A stretch of 64,000 nucleotides of DNA from Gracilaria caudata. Taxonomy: Eukaryota > Rhodophyta > Florideophyceae > Gracilariales > Gracilariaceae. Position 1 is the first letter of the stretch. Each line of letters opens with the position of its first letter. Below, piece by piece: positions 1-10,598 of this stretch. The notes beneath the pieces are model-generated. The model was not told the origin of the DNA. It ran no database searches and worked only from the letters and a program-made list of their open reading frames with translations. A program made the translations under genes and the position numbers. The DNA is taken from NCBI GenBank assembly GCA_030374735.1, contig JASCIV010000007.1, forward strand, positions 1-64,000. The letters are read 5' to 3'.

Positions 1-1030
1 GCGGGTTTATTTGGTTGATGGTGATTGTTTGGTTGGGTGTCGTATAGGAGAGGAAATGATTTTTGGACCTATGGCCTTTTCGGGGACTGTACCACCGGTG
101 CGCCCGGACAAGTCTTCAATTAACCAGCAGCAGACGCACCACGGCCGGGAAGCCAAAGCGAATCTTAACTGCTGTTGGACTTGAACATCTGTACCATTTT
201 GGCAATGGCGAGATAAGTACGGAGGGTAATGATTGGGAGAGTACTGGTTGTGGTACAGGTATTGCAATCGTTTCAAGGGGTGAGTGTCCGCCAACGTCTT
301 GTGCTACATTGGACTGTGCACATAGGCTGGCTCCAATTGTGTTGTAGGAGATGATGTTGCTCTGTGTGTTTCAGCTGGTATTCCTTCTTGTGCATTTGCT
401 GCGATCTTCGATCCAGTGTGCTAGCAGACGCCTTCTGGGTTAGAAACCAAGAGTGACGCTTGTTTGTGTGGCGCTTGTTTGTGTTACTGTGAGCCATCTA
501 GTAGGGTCCTGAAGAAGGGCGAGTGTTCTTCAAACGTTCCGCCAATCCCGCCAGATGGTTGCTTGTGTTTTTGCTGTATGTGATACTATGTTGTCGGTCT
601 ACCCCGAGCGCTGTGGCTCAAGCTTCGAATTCGTGCGAGAGTGAATGCATTGGGGAACGGTTATTGTACAGTCCGGCTGTGATATCATCGAATGAGTTGG
701 GCCTCTAAGGGTTATACAACCTGGGATACTTACGACAAAAGAAACTTTCTAACAATCCAGTAGAACATTCGACATAAAAAGCCACCGTAGCTTTTTCTCA
801 CATTGTAATCTTTGAAAAGCTGAGGTGAGCTCTCCATCAAGGATAGAACAATTTGAAGGGCAGCATGCGTGAACTTGCCCTTCTGAGATCTGCTGCACAT
901 GAAAGCTTCCCGTGATTGATAATGTGTCATAACTGCTCGCACCCGTCGAGAGTACGAATCTTCTCTGTTTACTACAAGTACAGCAGCTCCTATACAACGC
1001 GTTCGACGACTTGTATGCAAGCTAAACGCT
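1..1030. other. Intergenic or edge region, no supported gene
   Basis: No open frame here has a recognisable domain. A frame on the + strand around 523-708 reads like a hydrophobic leader but lacks an ATG and ends quickly, so it is not called. An imperfect tandem repeat of about 16 bp built on GCTTGTTTGTGT lies near 455-486. The right-hand part is the 3' flank of the HisG gene on the minus strand. Confidence 0.5.
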
Positions 1031-2224
1031 TTATATCAGAATTTCGCGCACCTCAGGCGCAACTGCTGAACCCATACCAATCTCTTCCATTAGTGCAGTC
1101 CACCTCTTGCAGTGCTGCGGAAACACGAAGGACACTGGCAGCACAGTGACCCCGGAACCGCCCACACTGCGCAGTTGTTGAATGGCTGAGTAAAGTTGTT
1201 CTTTCGGAAGAACAATACTGATGGCGTACATGCCTTCATCCGCATCAGCTGGGGGTACCACCGGACTTACGGTTGGGCCATCCATTCCTCGCAGATTGCT
1301 TTGGGATGCTAAACGACGGCTGACATCTACCATGCTTGATCCTCTAATATTGGCAATGATGTTGTAATTATTCTTCCCCAAAAGGTATGCTTCAATTCGC
1401 TCAAGGAGCTCCCTTGTAATGTCTCGGAGCCGGTCTCCAAACATGCCGTCGTCCGATATATGGCTCCGATTTGTGACGAGTTGCATAGAGGAAGAAAGCA
1501 AAGTTCCACCGGTAATCTCTTTCAGCAAATTCTCTCGAAGCGTTGTGCCCGACGAAACAAGGTCGATGATGCAATCCGCAGTCCCCATTTGAGTCGACGC
1601 TTCCAACGCACCATCCATCTTTATCACTTGGTAGTTGTCAATCCCATGGGCGAGCAAAAAGCGACGCGTTTCATTTATATATTTGGTTGCGATTCGGAGC
1701 TCACTGAGAGACGCACGCTTTCTCAGGCCGCTCATATCGACACAATCGGTCCAGGACATGGGCACACCGACAGACAAACGGCATTCGCCGTAACCAAGCC
1801 GTTCGTGTACAGAAACGACAGATCTTTTCGTACCACCGTGCTCAGCAACGAGATCATGGCCCACTATGCCCAAGTCGCAGTGACCGTCTCGAACCTTACG
1901 CACGATATCGGCCGGTCGTTGCAACCAGACCTCCACATCCGAACCACGAAGGGCTGCTACGTACTGACGAGGGTTGTGAAGCTGTACATCCATTCCAATA
2001 TCAGATAATAGTTGCTTGGTTGACTGCAGGATATCACCCTTTGATGGTATTGCGAGACGAATCTTGGTGCGATCTTGTGGTGCGAGCATTTCGGGTTGAG
2101 GTCGGGCGATACGTCGAAAAGGTGGGAATCTTTTTTGTGGAGACGGCCGGCCATGAATGCATGCCGGTGAGTTGGTACGAAAGGTGAGCGACAGAGGCGC
2201 TAGAAAAGCAGCAGTACACATCAT
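1031..2224 (-). CDS. hisG: ATP phosphoribosyltransferase, probably plastid-targeted
   Basis: First enzyme of histidine biosynthesis: it joins ATP and PRPP to give phosphoribosyl-ATP. The 397-residue protein begins with about 50 basic, serine- and proline-rich residues that look like a plastid leader, then IRLAIPSKG at about 55. The PRPP-binding signature lies at about 204-234 (DGALEAS, then DLVSSGTTLRENLL). The length past residue 300 and the C-terminal segment from about 330 match the long form with the ACT-like regulatory domain that mediates histidine feedback, so no separate HisZ subunit is expected. The gene begins with two consecutive ATG codons. It is divergent from the AAA ATPase gene at 2654, with a 429-bp shared upstream region. 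The identification is secure; plastid targeting is inferred from the leader. Confidence 0.95.
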   Translation of the reverse strand: MMCTAAFLAPLSLTFRTNSPACIHGRPSPQKRFPPFRRIARPQPEMLAPQDRTKIRLAIPSKGDILQSTKQLLSDIGMDVQLHNPRQYVAALRGSDVEVWLQRPADIVRKVRDGHCDLGIVGHDLVAEHGGTKRSVVSVHERLGYGECRLSVGVPMSWTDCVDMSGLRKRASLSELRIATKYINETRRFLLAHGIDNYQVIKMDGALEASTQMGTADCIIDLVSSGTTLRENLLKEITGGTLLSSSMQLVTNRSHISDDGMFGDRLRDITRELLERIEAYLLGKNNYNIIANIRGSSMVDVSRRLASQSNLRGMDGPTVSPVVPPADADEGMYAISIVLPKEQLYSAIQQLRSVGGSGVTVLPVSFVFPQHCKRWTALMEEIGMGSAVAPEVREILI

Positions 2225-2653
2225 GTTATCAAGTAGAATGAGCGTTGAGAAGCAATGCTTCCAAGCAACTCAAAACCAGGTTCGAAAGCCACGGAGAAGC
2301 GTTGTCGGGGGCGGAAGGGGATGGAAGGGATACAGGAGAAATGTCTGCAGCACCGTTACTGGGCGATGGCACAGAAGAACAACTTGAAGAGCAAGCTCTT
2401 CATATGTACACGAAGATTTGCTCATCAAGCTTACGACGAGGAAGATTATCTTCCAAGGTGTCAATATTTTTTCCCGAAAATCTACACTTGCCGACTGCTC
2501 AAGATCATACGATGATCATGCTTCATAAGATTCTCATGATCATCATGATCATGAATCTTTCTCAACTTGGGATCAAACCAAAGCACCCACACACGATTCA
2601 CTCTGAATAATGCAAGGGTATCCACCTACGACGGTCCACGTCGCGGCTAAGAC
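2225..2653. promoter_or_regulatory. Shared upstream region of hisG and the AAA ATPase gene
   Basis: This divergent spacer has no supported gene. It holds one exact copy of the recurring 11-mer ATCATCATGAT at 2539-2549, inside a run of overlapping TGATCAT palindromes at about 2505-2556. A nine-of-ten copy of the recurring 10-mer (TACGACGGT) lies at 2627-2635, only 19 bp before the ATPase ATG. The regulatory role is inferred from position and recurrence. Confidence 0.35.
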
Positions 2654-4198
2654 ATGACGCGAGAAGCGTCTCCGCTCCCAGCTGCGGAATCGCTGGTGTT
2701 GCGCCTAACTTGGGATTCTCGCGCTGCACGAACAGCGAGCGCTGCTCTTCTCCGCGATTACTTCCTGCGAAGCGAAATACCGCCGCTAGCCAAACCTTAT
2801 GAGCTCCCTTTTCTTCCGCGACCGTTTTCAATCGTCGTGGAGCGATGCGAGCCATGCGACGCGATACACACAACAGATGATACTGAGACGTACTTACTGC
2901 CACCTATCCCGCCCTCCTTGAATCCGCCTTCGGCTCCTGACGTGGACACTTCGCCGCCATTGCATGGGGTGCTGCGGAGGGCGTTGGCGATGGAGCCGTT
3001 TTCTCCGAGATCAATTCTTCTGCTTTCAGAGCCGGGCGGTGGGAAGTCGTCTGTTGCGGCTGATGCCGTTCTGCGCAGTAGAGCTGCATTCATTCGGCTG
3101 CAACCTACTCATCTAAGCGTGAGCGAGGCCCCGGCACTGTTCAGAGCTCTAAAGTACTATGCGAACGCTGGTGTTGCTGCACGCCCATCAGTGCTAGTCA
3201 TAGACGATGCCCACCTTACGTTTGCTCCGTTCCTCAATCGCTATGCATCTACGATTCTGGCGTTTCGTCATTATATCAGAGAGATGCCTGGTATTGTCCT
3301 TCTGCTTCTGGCTACTAGCCACAACGACTTACACCCGAAAGTAGTTGGCGCCTGCGACGTTGTGCTTTCTCTTCCTCCTCGAGCAACTCGCGCACAACGT
3401 CCAAAAGTAGATAAACAACGCGTCAAAGAATCGTGGCAGCAAGTTCGATGTATGCTCCCCGGATCCGAAGATGCGGAGAGGCTTTTGAGACGGCTCTTGT
3501 ATCATCCGATCGTATTCACAGAGCGACTGGAGAAAGTACGCGTTCGCACACCAAGAGCTCTGCTCTTGTACGGAGCGCCGGGAACTGGAAAGACTTCACT
3601 CGTAAGAGTAGCTGCGGCTGCCACCCGTACTCGTCTCATACCCTTACAGGCAGCAATGTTGGCTCGCGGAGAAGTTGGTGAATCAGAGCGCTTGCTGCGT
3701 TTTCATTTTGAACAAGCCGCAGCAGATCCCCCAGCGTTGATATTCCTCGATGAGATTGATGCGCTGTTTGCCCCTTCAATGAAGCGATTGCCAGCCGTAT
3801 TGGGCACAATACTAGATAATCTCCCTTCCGGGGTCAAAGTGGTTGCTGCTACGAATGCTCCCTGGATGGTAGCGAAATCCCTTTTGCGTCCCGGAAGGAT
3901 TGACAAGTGCGTTCTGGTTTCGTTACCAAACGCTGAAGGGCGAAAGCAAATCGGTCTCGTATTTGCAAAGCGTATGTTGCTAAGCGAAACAGTTTCTGAA
4001 CAAGTATGTGTTCGAGCGGAGAAGGCACAGGGTTTTACAGGAGCAGATATTCAGGCCGCTTGTCGGAGAGCTGCACTTAGCGCGCTGAGCGAGAACAGAG
4101 AGATTGCGGTACAAGATGTTAACATTGGGTTTGATGCTGTGAAGGCTAGTGTTGACAAAACTGCGGCTAGAAAGATTGCATATTGGGGAATCCCTTAG
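2654..4198 (+). CDS. Type II (double) AAA ATPase, CDC48/PEX/AFG2-like
   Basis: The 514-residue protein carries two AAA modules. The first has a changed Walker A (EPGGGKSS, about 126-133) and a Walker B ending in DD instead of DE (VLVIDDAH, about 180-187), so it probably binds ATP but hydrolyses it poorly. The second is canonical: GAPGTGKTS at about 307-315, LIFLDEID at about 362-369, sensor ATN at about 399, LLRPGRID at about 410-417, and an AAA-lid GFTGADIQAACRRAA. An unfoldase or remodelling role is expected from the family. The degenerate first ring with an active second ring recalls PEX1/PEX6, but the second domain is also close to AFG2/SPATA5, and the protein is much shorter than any of these. 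Subfamily is therefore left open. The ATG at 2654 is the first in the frame. Confidence 0.8.
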   Translation: MTREASPLPAAESLVLRLTWDSRAARTASAALLRDYFLRSEIPPLAKPYELPFLPRPFSIVVERCEPCDAIHTTDDTETYLLPPIPPSLNPPSAPDVDTSPPLHGVLRRALAMEPFSPRSILLLSEPGGGKSSVAADAVLRSRAAFIRLQPTHLSVSEAPALFRALKYYANAGVAARPSVLVIDDAHLTFAPFLNRYASTILAFRHYIREMPGIVLLLLATSHNDLHPKVVGACDVVLSLPPRATRAQRPKVDKQRVKESWQQVRCMLPGSEDAERLLRRLLYHPIVFTERLEKVRVRTPRALLLYGAPGTGKTSLVRVAAAATRTRLIPLQAAMLARGEVGESERLLRFHFEQAAADPPALIFLDEIDALFAPSMKRLPAVLGTILDNLPSGVKVVAATNAPWMVAKSLLRPGRIDKCVLVSLPNAEGRKQIGLVFAKRMLLSETVSEQVCVRAEKAQGFTGADIQAACRRAALSALSENREIAVQDVNIGFDAVKASVDKTAARKIAYWGIP

Positions 4199-4347
4199 AC
4201 ACGGCTCAGCAGCGCGAGAAATAATCCTTCGCCTCCCAGAAACGATATTGCAAGACTTTGCAGTCATTCCCGACAGCCCAAATTCAACCATGGATGAATG
4301 GAAGCTTTTAACGTTGTGTTTGGTGCCCAAGTTCCAAAACTGCCGAG

Positions 4348-5526
4348 CTAATAGTACACTGACCTAACATGGTGTATCGGGATTTGGTTCAGCTTGTCCT
4401 TGTGGGCGGTGGCGTAGTCCCACAATAGAAAATCAATCAAGACAGAGTTGATTTCAACGGTGTTATCGCGTTCGACGACTTGTTGTGTCAGTAACTGTTG
4501 CAATTCGTTTCGAATCAGTTCAACGGCATGAACAGAACAGCCTCGTATCTCAATCTCTCGCGGACTACCAGACTCAAGTTCAACCTCTGATTTAAGGTCA
4601 GTCATCAAGGACTCTGTGTATCTCAAGGCCCCAAGCCACACAAGTATTTGGGGAACCCTGTAATCAGCAAACATAGTCAAATGGTGAATATCATGGAATT
4701 GATATTGGCTGCTTGCAGCAAAACACGCCCAGATATCGGCGACAAGGATCTGCGCGCGTTTGTAGAAACAGAGCCTTGAAGGCTGAGCCTCACCAGGTTC
4801 TGGTAGTTGATGCACAGCCGGCGTGGAAAGTGCATCAGATGAGACAGAATCGTCGTACGACTGGAAATTGGAAACGAGCAATCGGATCAATTCCTGGGAA
4901 CTGCCGTTGGCGCTTTGAATGAGATTGTGAACGGAGGAATCGAATTTTCGAATTAGCACAGACCCGGCCTCGTTCAATACGCGTACTCTCTGCGCAAGTA
5001 AAGGAATAATGGTGCCTGTTGTGGACCTGAAAACATGCGACAGAGTTGGCAGGTCAACATTGCTCATGAATTGCGGGTCTGTAATCGGTATTTGCTCATC
5101 AATCGCTCTGTTGATAGCGGCACAAAGGGCCCAGTATCCCGTATACAATTTGCCCTTATACGACACAGTAAACGGTTGTACGCCACGAGGTGTCCAAAAG
5201 CAGAAATTGAGAGTATCAACGGTGAAAATCCTGTCGGGACAGGTGAGAGATGTGAGCAACTGTTCGGCGTGAAGATTGATTCACCGGGTGTAGATTGTTG
5301 GCACTGACCATTTTAGAGCTTGCAGCGTGGGGAAAGATGGGTGCAGTGAATTAGCGTTGCACCACGAGGCAGAAACGGATTGGGGTGAGTGCTTGGTCCC
5401 CTGCAGCAGGTTGTGGAGAAAGGAGGCGGCTGCCTTGCAGGCTGCAGCGTCGACTGAAACATGTGAGTCGGGCAGGGAGGCGATGTACGACGCGGATTGT
5501 CTGACCAGCTGACTCGGCGGGGACAT
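4348..5526 (-). CDS. QNG1: Queuosine 5'-phosphate N-glycosylase (queuosine salvage), spliced
   Basis: This enzyme releases queuine from queuosine 5'-phosphate so that the base can be reinserted into tRNA (DUF2419 family, human C9orf64). The gene has two exons: 5526-5309 and 5230-4348. The intron 5231-5308 (78 nt, GTCAGT...GACAG) joins LQALKW to IFTVDTLNFCFW, which restores the conserved family block. The spliced product is 366 residues, close to the usual length of about 340. The core motifs FYKRAQILVADIWA, MFADYRVPQIL and a WDYA-containing C-terminus are present. Without splicing, each half stops within a few codons of the junction. It is divergent from SEC24 and convergent with the AAA ATPase gene. 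The intron call rests on frame restoration plus family alignment, so it is strong although no transcript is available. Confidence 0.93.
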
Positions 5527-5873
5527 CGTAGCTGCAGCTCAAGGCAGCGAAGGATGTGACACTGTCTACTGGGCGGAGGACAGAGGCCTTCTCCCGACGT
5601 CATGGCTCCGTCGCATGATGCGTGATCCCCCGGCTCAACGCGCCAAACCACAATAAAGTGCGAAAAAGATTGCGCATTACAGGGAGCGAGTCACAGCCAA
5701 TCACCGGCACAGTTTGCGCCACCTCTGTCAATCAACAAGCGGTGCGCCGTGCGTGTCAGACGCCGTCGCTGCCGAGCGTGTGCACCACACCAAGCCGAAA
5801 GAGCCATCGCCGTCAACATCGCGCCTGCGCCGCGGCGATCAAGCTGCCCTCTTCCGCCGTCGTGCCGTCCACC
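5527..5873. promoter_or_regulatory. Shared upstream region of QNG1 and SEC24
   Basis: A 347-bp divergent spacer. The SEC24 frame stays open upstream to 5622, but that extension starts only at GTG and encodes no Sec24-like residues, so I read it as 5' leader. I see neither of the two recurring motifs here. Confidence 0.4.
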
Positions 5874-8800
5874 ATGCAGACGCCCGGGGCCCCGTACCCC
5901 CCGCGCAATGTGCCACCACGCCCGCAGTACACCTCTTCCGCTGCGCGTCCCGGCGATCCGAAGCAGCAGTCGCCGCACCCCGCCGGCGTGCCTCCGCCAC
6001 GAGCTCCGTTCCACGCCGCGCAAGCGCCGCCGCGTCCCGGCGCCGCGCGCCCGGCGCCGCCCATGCAACAGCCGATGATGCCGCCGCAGTCGCACACCAT
6101 GCAGCACGCGCCGCCCATGCGACAGGCGCCGCCGATGAGACCCACGCCGCCAATGCAACCAGCGCAGGGAATGCAACCAGGGCCGGGAATGCGACCCGCA
6201 CCGGCGCGGGTGCAGCAGTCTGTGCCTCCTTCCGCGGGGCACTACGGCGCGATGCGTCCATCGCCTCCGCAGCAACAACCGCTGCACTCGCGCATGCAAG
6301 CCATGTCGTTGCAGCCCAATGGTGTGTCCAACGGTCCGTCAGCTGCACCATACGCGCCGCCCGTCGCGCCTCCATCCGCTCAACACGCACAAGCTGCAGT
6401 TGCTCCGCCCGTAGCGATGCGTCCTTCTAACATGCGTCCCACCCCTACCAACATGCGCCCCAACCCCGCCGCTATGCCTGCGCGCCCGTTGCCGCCAGGC
6501 TACGCCGGCAGTCAACCGCAGCCCGGATATGGCGCGCCCGCGCAATCTGCGCCCACCACTGCTGCACAGCCACAGCAGCAGCTCAGTTCTTCCATGATGC
6601 CGCGTCCGTGTTCCGTCGAGGCGCCTTGTGGCACTCCGCGCTCCTACTTTCACCGTGGTATGTCGCTGGTGGCTGACGGAGCAACCTTTCCTTCCATTCC
6701 CACATCCAATTCTGACTTCATTTCCGTCGATGATGGAAGTGCCCGCTTGCGGTTTATGCGCCTCACTACCAACGCAATTGCATCGGATCCTAGTCTCATG
6801 TCTCTCAGTGCGCTGCCGTTGGCTGTTATGATCACTCCTTTTGCAAACCCAGAGCCGGGTGAGATGCCTGTGCCCATCGTCGACTTTTCTGCAAAGCAGA
6901 TTGGTGGACCGCTGCGTTGCGAACGATGTAATGGCTATGCAAACCCCGGTTTCAAGTTCATGAGCGGCGGATCTCAGTTTCAATGTAATTTATGCACTCA
7001 TGTCAATAATACCCCAACTGAACATTTCTCCCCGATTTCTCCCGCTACTGGACTAAGGATGGATGCTGATCAGCGCCATGAGCTTCGATTGGGATCTGTG
7101 GACTACATAGTTGGCTCTCCTGATTATTGTATTCGTCCACCTCGACCTCCTTGTTACATTTTTGCACTTGATGTTTCTTCCGGCTCTGTGTCTTCAGGGC
7201 TCGCTACATTTGCCATTAGGTCCATTAGATCCGCCATTGCTTCCAATTTGCTGCCGGGAAGCAACCAAGGTGCGCGTATTGCGATAATGACATTTGACAA
7301 AGGGCTTCACTTCTTTGACGCCCGCGGCGCAGAGGACGGAAAAAATGTCACAACTCAGTTCGTTCCCGATGTTATGGATCCGTTTGTTCCTCTTGGCGGT
7401 GATGCTTTGTTTCTGACTCCAAAGCAGGCTTTGTTTGCCGTCGACGCTGCCGTTGAGGCACATGGGCTTAATCCCGGTGCTCAGCAACAGCCTAACGGAA
7501 ACCAAAGTGCCGCTTCCATTGAATGCTCGCTTGGGTCTGCTCTGCAAGCTGTTAAACTTGCATTTGCGGATTGTGGCGGAAAGGCTTTTGTTATTGCCAG
7601 TTCTCTTCCAACTGCTGGTGTGTCCAAACTCGAACGTCGGGGTGGAGGAGCCATTGGTGGTGGTGAAGACCGTGAGATGGGATTACTGAAGGAAGCCATC
7701 CCCAATTATGAGATCTTAGGTTGTGAGCTCGCCGAAGCTCAGGCCACCGTTGATCTATTCCTTGCTCCGTCCTCGGTTTATATTGATGCAGCTACTCTGG
7801 GAAAGCTTCCGCGAGCTTGTGGGGGTCGTATGCATTTGTTTACTGGTTTTGATCCTGTTCGCGATGGCGCTTCATTGCATCGATCGCTGTGCGTTGCAGC
7901 AAGTGAGCCACGCGCATTTGAGGCTTTGTTAAGAGTTAGAACCTCCCCTGGGCTAGACGTGAAAGGAGAATACATTGGTCATTTTGGACGACCGCAACGA
8001 GGGGACGATATTGCAGGCCCTGTTTTCGACGCTTCCTCTACGGTCGGGCTTGAGATTACCGTCTCATCAAAGCTGAGTGCTGACGATCGGAAAGGGGGAG
8101 GTAGATACGGCGGTGCGGCTTCTTCTCTTTTCGATGACGCATGCGTTCAGTGCGCTGTGTTACATACCGACTTTTTTGGAAGAAGATGCATCCGTGTCCA
8201 CACTATGTTTGCTCAGAAAACAACGGTACTGGCTGAAGTATTCAGACATGCGGATGTGGACGCAACCGCTGCATACCTAGCTAAGAAGGCGAGTGCGGCG
8301 GTGTTAATTGGCGGAACAAGCTTCTCAAAAGCAGGTGAAGCGTTTACCGACAAGACTGCTCAAGCATTTTACGTGTATCGTAAGCATTGCACTACTGCCT
8401 CCTTGAGTGGTCAGCTTATCCTGCCAGAGGCATTGAAGGTGTTGCCAGTAATGATGCTTGGACTCCTCAAATCTGCTGCGTTCCGCAAGGCAGCCTTATC
8501 AATGCAAGCACCGGATGCCGTGACAGTAGACGAACGTGCCGCGACTTTGTCATTTATTAATAGCGCGAAGGTGTCGGAGATTGCAGCTCTATGTTATCCG
8601 CGAATGTGGGACCTAACCAACCTACATGAAAAGGCTGGAATTCCATTGCCACCTCCTTCAGATCCCATGGTTTCTGCAACAGGCGGGGAAGGCATGCACC
8701 CACAAAGCCCGTCAAAGGAGCCTATTGCACTCCCGAATACGATACCTTTGGGAGCCGAGTCGCTGGCTGATAACAAAATGCTGTTGGTTGAAAATGGAAT

Positions 8801-9200
8801 GCAGATAGTGCTTTGGCTGGGAACTCAAGTGGACAAGAGGGAAGCAGAAGATGTGATTGCGCAAATTGGTCCGGGACGACTCTGTATCCGTGGAGAAACA
8901 GGTGGTGCCGCGATGACCAAAGATATTGGAGAGAAGGGACAACGAATTGCTAGAATCATTGGACGGATTGTAGGTGAGCGACGTGGACTTTCGAGACCAC
9001 AAGTAGTTATACGGAGCGCTCCTGGTGCTGGTGGTGAGCAGAAATTCTTGATGCCGTTATTGATTGAAGATCAAGGCACAAGTCCATACAGTTACGTGAA
9101 CTACCTGAGGCAGATTCACAAGCGAGTAATGGACAGAATGTCTAACGACTCCGCGCAAAGTGACTTGCAAACATGGGAGATGTTAAATCATGGATACTAG
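5874..9200 (+). CDS. SEC24: COPII coat subunit Sec24
   Basis: Sec24 is the cargo-binding partner of Sec23 in the inner COPII coat at ER exit sites. The chosen ATG at 5874 sits in a good context (CCACCATGC) and gives 1108 residues, typical for the family. Order: a Pro/Gln/Met-rich disordered N-terminus to about residue 260; the zinc finger at about 346-370 (LRCERCNGYANPGF, then FQCNLCTHVN); the vWA-like trunk starting RPPCYIFALDVSS; a beta-sandwich and helical region; and a C-terminal gelsolin-like domain (LLVENGMQIVLWLG). The N-terminal third is GC-rich and repetitive (PPMR/PPMQ units), whereas the folded part has ordinary composition. Confidence in identity is very high; only the N-terminus is uncertain, because a longer frame starts with GTG at 5622. 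Confidence 0.96.
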   Translation: MQTPGAPYPPRNVPPRPQYTSSAARPGDPKQQSPHPAGVPPPRAPFHAAQAPPRPGAARPAPPMQQPMMPPQSHTMQHAPPMRQAPPMRPTPPMQPAQGMQPGPGMRPAPARVQQSVPPSAGHYGAMRPSPPQQQPLHSRMQAMSLQPNGVSNGPSAAPYAPPVAPPSAQHAQAAVAPPVAMRPSNMRPTPTNMRPNPAAMPARPLPPGYAGSQPQPGYGAPAQSAPTTAAQPQQQLSSSMMPRPCSVEAPCGTPRSYFHRGMSLVADGATFPSIPTSNSDFISVDDGSARLRFMRLTTNAIASDPSLMSLSALPLAVMITPFANPEPGEMPVPIVDFSAKQIGGPLRCERCNGYANPGFKFMSGGSQFQCNLCTHVNNTPTEHFSPISPATGLRMDADQRHELRLGSVDYIVGSPDYCIRPPRPPCYIFALDVSSGSVSSGLATFAIRSIRSAIASNLLPGSNQGARIAIMTFDKGLHFFDARGAEDGKNVTTQFVPDVMDPFVPLGGDALFLTPKQALFAVDAAVEAHGLNPGAQQQPNGNQSAASIECSLGSALQAVKLAFADCGGKAFVIASSLPTAGVSKLERRGGGAIGGGEDREMGLLKEAIPNYEILGCELAEAQATVDLFLAPSSVYIDAATLGKLPRACGGRMHLFTGFDPVRDGASLHRSLCVAASEPRAFEALLRVRTSPGLDVKGEYIGHFGRPQRGDDIAGPVFDASSTVGLEITVSSKLSADDRKGGGRYGGAASSLFDDACVQCAVLHTDFFGRRCIRVHTMFAQKTTVLAEVFRHADVDATAAYLAKKASAAVLIGGTSFSKAGEAFTDKTAQAFYVYRKHCTTASLSGQLILPEALKVLPVMMLGLLKSAAFRKAALSMQAPDAVTVDERAATLSFINSAKVSEIAALCYPRMWDLTNLHEKAGIPLPPPSDPMVSATGGEGMHPQSPSKEPIALPNTIPLGAESLADNKMLLVENGMQIVLWLGTQVDKREAEDVIAQIGPGRLCIRGETGGAAMTKDIGEKGQRIARIIGRIVGERRGLSRPQVVIRSAPGAGGEQKFLMPLLIEDQGTSPYSYVNYLRQIHKRVMDRMSNDSAQSDLQTWEMLNHGY

Positions 9201-10598
9201 AGATAGTTGTGAAGATGTGCTAGATGATCTAGGACAGCCGATGCTGTTGAACGTTTTCAAATCGTACAGATGCAGTAACTAAAGACCCACACATACTAAA
9301 GAAGATATGACAATAATTGTGTGATAGAGTGCCTATGTTCCGACGAATGAGACCCGTTCTTAACTAGGTGTGAATTGTGCGAAGTGGATATTATTTCTAG
9401 AAAGGGCGTTCTAGAAAAGGTAAGAGGTTAGACGAAGTAAACTTTACGTGCAGTAGGGTTTTCTGCGGACCCTGAGAGCCACGCGGAAAACATGCTTGTC
9501 TTCCCCTGTCTGTGCAGACATACGCGAGAAAAGTTTATCATATCTTGTGACGCAAAGATCCAGTGTAGGCTGACCCAGCGCAGCCACGAAAGCCAGGACA
9601 CCCGTCGGGTGAAACAATCATCGGTGGGCCAGTAGATTACGAGCAAAGTCCCGGCCCAAGTGTATACAAGAGGCTTACAAAACATCCTCTTTAGGGCACA
9701 CAGTGTAATCATCTGTTAAACATTCAAAAACAAATTGTTGTATTGTCAGCAGCATAGAGAAGGGCCATCATCCAGACAAAATGAATGAATGAATCAACTG
9801 GAAGCAGGCAAAGGGGGTGAATCTACGGAGGAGAGTGAGAGCAATACTGAGGGGAGATCCCAGTGATTGTATTGAGGAGAGGGCGGGCACTCGTGTCTCT
9901 GATTCGAATCCAGGCTTAGCATCAGTGGAGGGAATGGCGGACTGAACTACTTCCTCTCTTTCCCACCGAATTCGTTTCTGAACCTGGCACGGTGGGAGTT
10001 TGGTGGCGTCCGCGTACTGAACTACCTTTGCAAAACATCGCTCGCAGTTGCTCGCTTTCAGGAGTTTGCTACGAAGGTACAAGGCCTTCATTTGCTGCGT
10101 GACACGGTGCTCAGTTCGCAACGATACGTCCTCAATTCGGACATGATCACGCAGAGAACAGCTCAATTAACCTTACCAGGGTACGACGGTAAGGCTACCA
10201 CACGGGACATCTTCAACTCTGTGAAGGTTTGTGGATGTTTGTATGGGGTGTCGTACCAACCTCGGACCCAAGGATATGTACACGTCATGAACGCTGTAAA
10301 GCGTCCCTGACAAGAAGTGACGTGCGCAGCGACCGCATCTGCCATAAGATAGCGCGCTTTGCGCGAATTCGACTGCCACACGGAGCCGCGCGTGACGCTG
10401 AGGTCTAAGCTTTGAACGTTCGTGAAGCAGTTCCAACGAAATATTTGGGTCTTCCTCCCGCCAAAAACTCGAAACTCTATGCAGCGTTGGGCTCTTGGGT
10501 TCTGCCGCTGCGCGCTCAGATACACGCGGAGCTGACGCTTTCTGACGCCGTTTCGCATTCGCGACCCACTTTCCACTATCATACTCGCAGCGTTCACT
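9201..10598. other. Intergenic region between SEC24 and SDE2
   Basis: About 1.4 kb without a supported gene; frames on both strands lack recognisable domains or good starts. The right half is the SDE2 upstream region and carries two copies of the recurring 10-mer at 10071-10080 and 10182-10191, described separately. A short GAAT/TGAATGAATGAAT run lies near 9780. Confidence 0.5.
10071..10191 (+). promoter_or_regulatory. Paired TACGA(A/C)GGTA sites upstream of SDE2
   Basis: TACGAAGGTA lies at 10071-10080 and TACGACGGTA at 10182-10191, 519 and 408 bp before the SDE2 ATG. The second is flanked by CCTTAC and GTAAGG, which makes a short inverted repeat. Because GGTAAGG also fits a 5' splice site, a 5'-UTR intron junction is an alternative to a protein-binding site. 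Confidence 0.35.

Noticed and set aside
730..1020. 96-codon frame downstream of hisG
   Set aside because: Not similar to any family I know and lies in the 3' flank of a real gene.
5691..6390. Long Arg/Ala-rich frames on both strands over the Sec24 N-terminus
   Set aside because: They are shadows of the GC-rich proline-coding part of SEC24.
9890..9925. Possible tRNA T-arm (GATTCGAATCCAGG)
   Set aside because: No matching acceptor stem, D-arm or anticodon arm could be folded upstream.
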